A stretch of 64,000 nt of DNA, taken from positions 310,001 through 374,000 of the forward strand of contig NZ_BMJQ01000003.1 in NCBI RefSeq assembly GCF_014643535.1, given 5' to 3'. Source of the DNA: Aliidongia dinghuensis (GTDB lineage: Bacteria > Pseudomonadota > Alphaproteobacteria > ATCC43930 > CGMCC-115725). Positions within the stretch are counted from its first letter, which is position 1, and every line of letters starts with the position of its first letter. Both the position numbers and the translations under genes were made by a program. Below the pieces are notes generated by a model. It saw only the letters and a program-made list of their open reading frames with translations. It was not told the origin of the DNA and made no database searches. Shown piece after piece: positions 60,201 to 64,000 of the stretch.

Positions 60201-61676
60201 TTATCGCCGCAGGATCGCGCGCCGGGCGGTCCCGAGCAGGAACAGCTCCAGCGGGTCCTTGTCGCGCGACAATTTCCAGAGCAGGAAGATGCTGCCGCCG
60301 TAGGACAAGACGCCGAGCGCGATCGCGGCGCCGCATTCCCGGAAATTGGCGATCGTGCCCGGCGTCGATGCCTGCCAGCCGTAGCCGGACGCCCACAGCA
60401 CGATGGTCATGACCAGCGTCGCGACAAGCGGCCGCCACAGTCGGTAGACGATCTCGCCGACGGAAACCTCGACCGAACGCATCGCGACGACGAGGAACAG
60501 CACGCCCTCGAAAGTCATCAGGATTGCGGTGGCACCAGCGACCCCCAGCATGCCGAACTCGTGGGCCATGACGGCGCTGCCGATGACGCCGACCACCGCC
60601 GAGGCCGCGATGATCCAGAAATTGTTCCGGATGTTGCCGGCCGCGTTCATGACCGTGCTGCCGATCGCGGTCAGCAGGTAGAACGGCGCGCTCGCCGAGA
60701 TGATCTGCATGATGCCGACCGCGTTGCCCCATTTGGGGCCAAGCGCCACGTCGACGATATAATTGCCGACGGCCGAGATGCCGATCGCCGACGGCAACGC
60801 GATCAGGGCCATGACCCCGATGGTACGCGCGAAGGCCGGCCCGAGGTTCGTCCCCTGGTGTCGCGCCATGGTGAAGCCCGCGAACAGCGCGCGACAGATC
60901 GGATAGATGAACTCGCTGATCGGCAGCAGGCCGATCTCGGACGCCATGGTGAAGATGCCGACCGCGGCCGGATCGAAGAACCGGCCGATGACCATCGTCC
61001 AGCACCGGTCGCGCGCCAAGGTTGCGATGCTCGACGCCCAGGTCCAGAACGAAAAGCTGGAAATCTGCTGCCAGCCGTGCATCGAGAACTTGGGCCGGTA
61101 CGGGTGCAGGACATAGGTCGCCGCCAGCCGCACGAGCCGCAGTGCCGTGATGCCCGCGACCAGGCCCCAATAGGTCTTGAACACCATGGCGCAGGTGATC
61201 GTGACCACGACCCCGACCAGGCGCGGCAGCAGGAACAGCTGGAAATCCTTGTCGAAGCGCATCGCGCGCCGGAAATCGACGACACCGATATTCTCAAAGC
61301 CCTCGAGAACGGTGAGCACGGCCAGGACATGGAGGACGGGAACGATGCGCGGCTCGTTGAAGAACGCCGCCGCGAGCGGCGCGCTCAGGGCCACCAGGAT
61401 GCCGTTGATGGTGCTCCGGAGGATGCCTAGCGTGAATGCCGTGTCGTGCAGATGGTCGCTGTTGCCGCCGATGCGGATGATCGCATCCTGGAGGCCGACC
61501 GCCGAAATCGAATCGAATGCCGCAACATAGGTCGTCGCGATCGCGACGATGCCGAAATCCTGCGGAACCAGCACTCGCGCGAGGAACAGCGTGCTGATGA
61601 TCCCGAGGCCGCGCGTCACCAGGCGCCAAAGGACCATCCAGCCCGCGCCGACAGCGGTCTTATGGGCGATAGAAAT
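60201..61676 (-). CDS. Wzx-like oligosaccharide flippase (PST family), ATT start
   Basis: 491 residues with 12-14 membrane segments (FLARVLVPQDFGIVAIATTYV near the start; DFRRAMRFDKDFQLFLLPRL mid-protein), a polysaccharide/O-unit flippase that turns lipid-linked units to the periplasm. The first ATG (61637) would cut off the conserved N-terminus ISIAHKTAVGAGW; that segment is in frame and begins with ATT at 61676, seven bases after GGAG. An upstream in-frame TGA excludes longer starts. I therefore call ATT the likely start, with ATG 61637 as fallback. It is convergent with the right arm, five bases from its last stop. Confidence 0.82.
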   Translation of the reverse strand: MSIAHKTAVGAGWMVLWRLVTRGLGIISTLFLARVLVPQDFGIVAIATTYVAAFDSISAVGLQDAIIRIGGNSDHLHDTAFTLGILRSTINGILVALSAPLAAAFFNEPRIVPVLHVLAVLTVLEGFENIGVVDFRRAMRFDKDFQLFLLPRLVGVVVTITCAMVFKTYWGLVAGITALRLVRLAATYVLHPYRPKFSMHGWQQISSFSFWTWASSIATLARDRCWTMVIGRFFDPAAVGIFTMASEIGLLPISEFIYPICRALFAGFTMARHQGTNLGPAFARTIGVMALIALPSAIGISAVGNYIVDVALGPKWGNAVGIMQIISASAPFYLLTAIGSTVMNAAGNIRNNFWIIAASAVVGVIGSAVMAHEFGMLGVAGATAILMTFEGVLFLVVAMRSVEVSVGEIVYRLWRPLVATLVMTIVLWASGYGWQASTPGTIANFRECGAAIALGVLSYGGSIFLLWKLSRDKDPLELFLLGTARRAILRR

Positions 61677-61683
61677 GGTTCAG

Positions 61684-61687
61684 CTCC
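61684..61687 (-). promoter_or_regulatory. Shine-Dalgarno supporting ATT start
   Basis: GGAG on the minus strand, seven bases before ATT 61676 of the flippase. No comparable site precedes ATG 61637. Confidence 0.55.
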
Positions 61688-61693
61688 ACTGTC

Positions 61694-61723
61694 AGGTTCT
61701 TCGAGGCCAGGTTCTTCGAGGCC
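61694..61723. repeat. perfect 15-bp tandem duplication
   Basis: AGGTTCTTCGAGGCC occurs twice in direct succession just upstream of the flippase ribosome-binding site, in the 122-base gap between two minus-strand genes. Confidence 0.8.
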
Positions 61724-61753
61724 GAGGGTCGGATACACCCACGCTCGGTGGAA

Positions 61754-61773
61754 ATCCACCGCCGATGGTGGAT
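61754..61773 (-). terminator. hairpin after RTX-like gene
   Basis: ATCCACC-N6-GGTGGAT forms a perfect 7-bp stem 25 bases past the stop of the minus-strand RTX-like gene. No U-tract follows. Confidence 0.45.
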
Positions 61774-61798
61774 TAGCACAGAGTGGTTAACGGTTTTC

Positions 61799-64000
61799 TC
61801 AATCGAAGAAGGCGGGCGAAACGTCGGACGGCGAGAGGCCGACGAACTCGACCGTATGCCCGGGCCCGACTGTGAGCACCGTCGAACCGCTCTCCGCCTT
61901 GCGGCCGGTCGCGATGATCTTGCCCAGGTCTGTCTCGCTCCCGATCAGGTGCACGTGATCCCTGCCGGGTTTGAACCCCTCGATGCGATCGACCGCCGTG
62001 TCGGTCGCCGCCAGATCGATCTGGGCACGTCCCGCGGCAAGGCCGAAATAGTTCTGGCCGGCAGCACCCGCCATCGCGGCATCGCCGGCGCCGGCGAAGA
62101 AATAATTGGCGCCCTTTGCGCCGATCATGGTCGTGGCACCGCTGCCGCCGACCATCACCGTGACGCCCGGCATGCCCTGCAGCGTGATTTGGCCGGCACC
62201 GCCGATCAACATGCTGTGTGCGGTCTTCGCCGCCAGCCGGCCGCCGCCCGGAGCTGGATAGAGGATCTCGTCATCCTGCAGGACATGGCCGTCGGCGAAG
62301 CGCGGATTGATGTTGAAGGCATTGCCGTTCGAGAACGCCTTCAACATGTCTTCCGCATTGGCGGAGAGGAAGGCGAAGGCCCGGAGCGCCCGCGGCTGCT
62401 GCGTCACCGAAAACAGGCTCGCCGTAGCCGCGCGCGCGATCGCGGCGTAGTCGTCTTTCGACTGCGGCGTGCCGTCGAGCTTGGTCGGCGCGGGCTTGCC
62501 GGCGAAGTTCAGGTTGTAGAGCTTCTCCCAGGTATTCACCGGCTGCTTGGTCTGCGGATCGATATAGGCCGAGTAGTAGTCCGGCCCGTGCAGGGGATTG
62601 AACCCTTCGGCGCCATGGGTGAAGCGGCCCGCGACGAAATTCGTCATCCAGGCGGCAAACTTCCTTGCCGGCTCCAAGCCGCGCCGCGCTTGCGTGCTCA
62701 TCGTGATGGCAAGGAAATCCTGCTGCCACGGTGCGACCGTGGTCTTGTCGTAGGGGTTCTCGACGAAGCCCTCGATCGCGCCGGTCGGAAGCATGGCTCG
62801 GTCGACCAGATAGGTCTGGGTGAGCGCCGCCATGTTGTTGTCGAAGACCGACTGGAAATAGGCCTTGAGCGGCTCGTCGTCGGGCGCGATCCAGGAAGCG
62901 TTCGCGATCTCGCGCAGGCTCCAGGCGACGCCGCGCACCTGGCTCAGCGCCAGAAGCAACCCGGTCGCGTCCTTGCGGTAGTCCGGATCCTGGCACAGCA
63001 CGATCCAGTTCGCCTCGGCCAGGAGTTGATCCAGGTAGAAATGGCTGCCGGTCGTCAGGTACGGCACATACGCCAGGTCCGGTGTATGTGCATTGTCCAG
63101 TTCCCAGCCGGAATTCGGGTCCACAAAGCCGCCGGGTACGCAGTCGACGGTCTTGCACCGCGGATCCAGAAAAAGGCGCGGATGGTTGAGCGCCGAGACG
63201 ATCCGGCCGTCGAGCTCGCGGACATGCCAGGGGATCGACCCGGCCGCGTCGGCGGCGGCCAGCATGAGCGTCCGGGCGTCGGAATCCTGGGAGACGAGAT
63301 AATTAGCCGCCCAGTCGGTCGTGGGACCAATATCGGCGCGGCCGCCGGTCGTAGCCATCTTGCGCATCACCGGCCCGGCACCGAGCGGCTCGCCCTCCGC
63401 CTTGGCAACCGAGGTCAGCCCCTGCCTGAGCGCGTCACGCGACACGCCCAGCGACAGGTCGAAGTCGGGCACCGCGCCGGCCTTCTCGAGATAGCCGACG
63501 TCGAGCACGACCGACGGCATCGGCGTCTCCCGGTTCCAGAACACCTTGTGCCATTCCTGGAACCGGCGATGGTTGAGGAGCGGCGATTTCCAGGTGGCCA
63601 TGCCGCTCTGCGTGACGGTGGCGCTATAGACGCTCGGCTGCGGGAACAGGTAGGCGAGATCGTTGGACATGATCACGTCCGTCCTGACCCCGCCGTCCGC
63701 CGTCGCCCGGATGTCGAACGTGATGCGGAAGTTCGGCATGATCCGCTTGCTGACGCGATATTCCGAAGCGAGCGGGCCGCTGAGCCAGGTGGTGATCGAG
63801 CTATCGGCGGCACTCGATTCGAGCAGGCTCGCCGCATCGACCGACAGGTCCGGCAGGCCGCTCGTCGCCGGGAATTCGCGCCGCAGCAAAAGATCGTAGC
63901 CATGGGCGAGGATCGTCTGAGGCGTGATCAGCGCGCCTGAGGGCGTGCCCGACCGGGCCGACAGCATGACGGCGACGTTGGCATCATGGGCGAGCGCCGG
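61799..64000 (-). CDS. large protein with RTX-like C-terminal region, 5' end cut by window
   Basis: At least 733 codons; the frame is open past ATG 63967 to the window edge (sequence continuing as PALAHDANVAV), so the true start is outside. The first ~550 visible residues are not recognised; they include aromatic-rich, helical stretches (HRRFQEWHKVFWNRE; NPLHGPDYYSAYIDP) that could be an alpha/alpha-barrel. The last ~170 residues contain Gly-rich repeats (LIGGAGQ, MVGGSGATTMIGAKG, FAGAGD) resembling degenerate RTX/haemolysin-type calcium-binding repeats, ending in FD. A surface or secreted protein, possibly a polysaccharide-active enzyme or an adhesin exported by type I secretion, is inference. 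Confidence 0.65.
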   Translation of the reverse strand, partial: PALAHDANVAVMLSARSGTPSGALITPQTILAHGYDLLLRREFPATSGLPDLSVDAASLLESSAADSSITTWLSGPLASEYRVSKRIMPNFRITFDIRATADGGVRTDVIMSNDLAYLFPQPSVYSATVTQSGMATWKSPLLNHRRFQEWHKVFWNRETPMPSVVLDVGYLEKAGAVPDFDLSLGVSRDALRQGLTSVAKAEGEPLGAGPVMRKMATTGGRADIGPTTDWAANYLVSQDSDARTLMLAAADAAGSIPWHVRELDGRIVSALNHPRLFLDPRCKTVDCVPGGFVDPNSGWELDNAHTPDLAYVPYLTTGSHFYLDQLLAEANWIVLCQDPDYRKDATGLLLALSQVRGVAWSLREIANASWIAPDDEPLKAYFQSVFDNNMAALTQTYLVDRAMLPTGAIEGFVENPYDKTTVAPWQQDFLAITMSTQARRGLEPARKFAAWMTNFVAGRFTHGAEGFNPLHGPDYYSAYIDPQTKQPVNTWEKLYNLNFAGKPAPTKLDGTPQSKDDYAAIARAATASLFSVTQQPRALRAFAFLSANAEDMLKAFSNGNAFNINPRFADGHVLQDDEILYPAPGGGRLAAKTAHSMLIGGAGQITLQGMPGVTVMVGGSGATTMIGAKGANYFFAGAGDAAMAGAAGQNYFGLAAGRAQIDLAATDTAVDRIEGFKPGRDHVHLIGSETDLGKIIATGRKAESGSTVLTVGPGHTVEFVGLSPSDVSPAFFD

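Noticed and set aside
61748..63940. 730-codon plus-strand open frame opposite the RTX-like gene
   Set aside because: The minus-strand frame has the Gly-rich repeats and protein-like composition; this one is His/Arg/Asp-rich shadow.

Overview
The window is about 64 kb of high-GC DNA (mostly near 65-70 percent GC by eye). It looks like the chromosome of an alphaproteobacterium, probably of the Rhodospirillales/Azospirillaceae type. That placement is inferred from the families present: an exosortase A (XrtA) exopolysaccharide locus, a phasin, FadR- and IclR-type regulators and DUF2161. I see no rRNA, tRNA, CRISPR array or recognisable transposase. AT-richer patches lie at the left edge (1-1050), around a sulfotransferase (13.5-15.3 kb) and around 27.1-27.4 kb.

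Left third (1-31 kb) is accessory metabolism and transport in small divergent clusters, each with its own regulator. In order it holds: a HEPN-like protein with four zinc ribbons; a DUF2161 nuclease-like protein with an unknown partner; a GntR regulator facing a secreted beta-propeller lactonase-like protein; an OafA-type acyltransferase; a FadR-type regulator facing a DapA-family aldolase and an ACS-type MFS transporter; a MATE exporter; an SDR lacking the catalytic Tyr next to a DsbA-fold isomerase; a second OafA acyltransferase flanked by repeats and a relic copy of that isomerase's 3' end; a sulfotransferase; an SDR/HxlR divergent pair; an alpha/beta hydrolase; an IclR-controlled hydroxyquinol (intradiol) catabolic operon; a third OafA acyltransferase facing an SGNH/MBOAT O-acylation pair; a GlxA-type regulator; a small orphan gene; a phasin; and a DHA2 exporter.

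Middle (31-38.4 kb) is a compact natural-product unit: a 2012-residue FAAL-ACP-C-A-PCP-TE synthetase, translationally coupled to an Sfp-type phosphopantetheinyl transferase. It lies beside the exopolysaccharide locus.

Right part (38.3-64 kb) is an XrtA/PEP-CTERM exopolysaccharide locus built around a divergent promoter region at 48.6-49.1 kb. The left arm (minus strand) carries the outer-membrane export lipoprotein, a beta-barrel protein, the system ATPase, polysaccharide deacetylase, FemAB-like acyltransferase, a flavin oxidase, a PPP-type phosphatase and a cNMP-domain patatin. The right arm (plus strand) carries the chain-length protein, tyrosine autokinase, exosortase A with an EpsI tail, amidotransferase, trypsin-like protease, ACP, two atypical hydrolases, a DegT-type aminotransferase and a GNAT/FemAB-like acyltransferase, mostly with ATGA-type stop/start overlaps. 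A Wzx-like flippase (apparently with an ATT start) and the C-terminal part of an RTX-like protein follow on the minus strand. No glycosyltransferase and no PEP-CTERM substrate is visible, so the locus probably continues beyond the window or relies on genes elsewhere.

The most interesting hypothesis is that the FAAL-NRPS/PPTase unit, the stand-alone ACP, the atypical hydrolases, the aminotransferase and the two FemAB/GNAT proteins form an acyl- or aminoacyl-tailoring branch of the XrtA locus, replacing the AMP-ligase/PLP-decarboxylase pair often found there.
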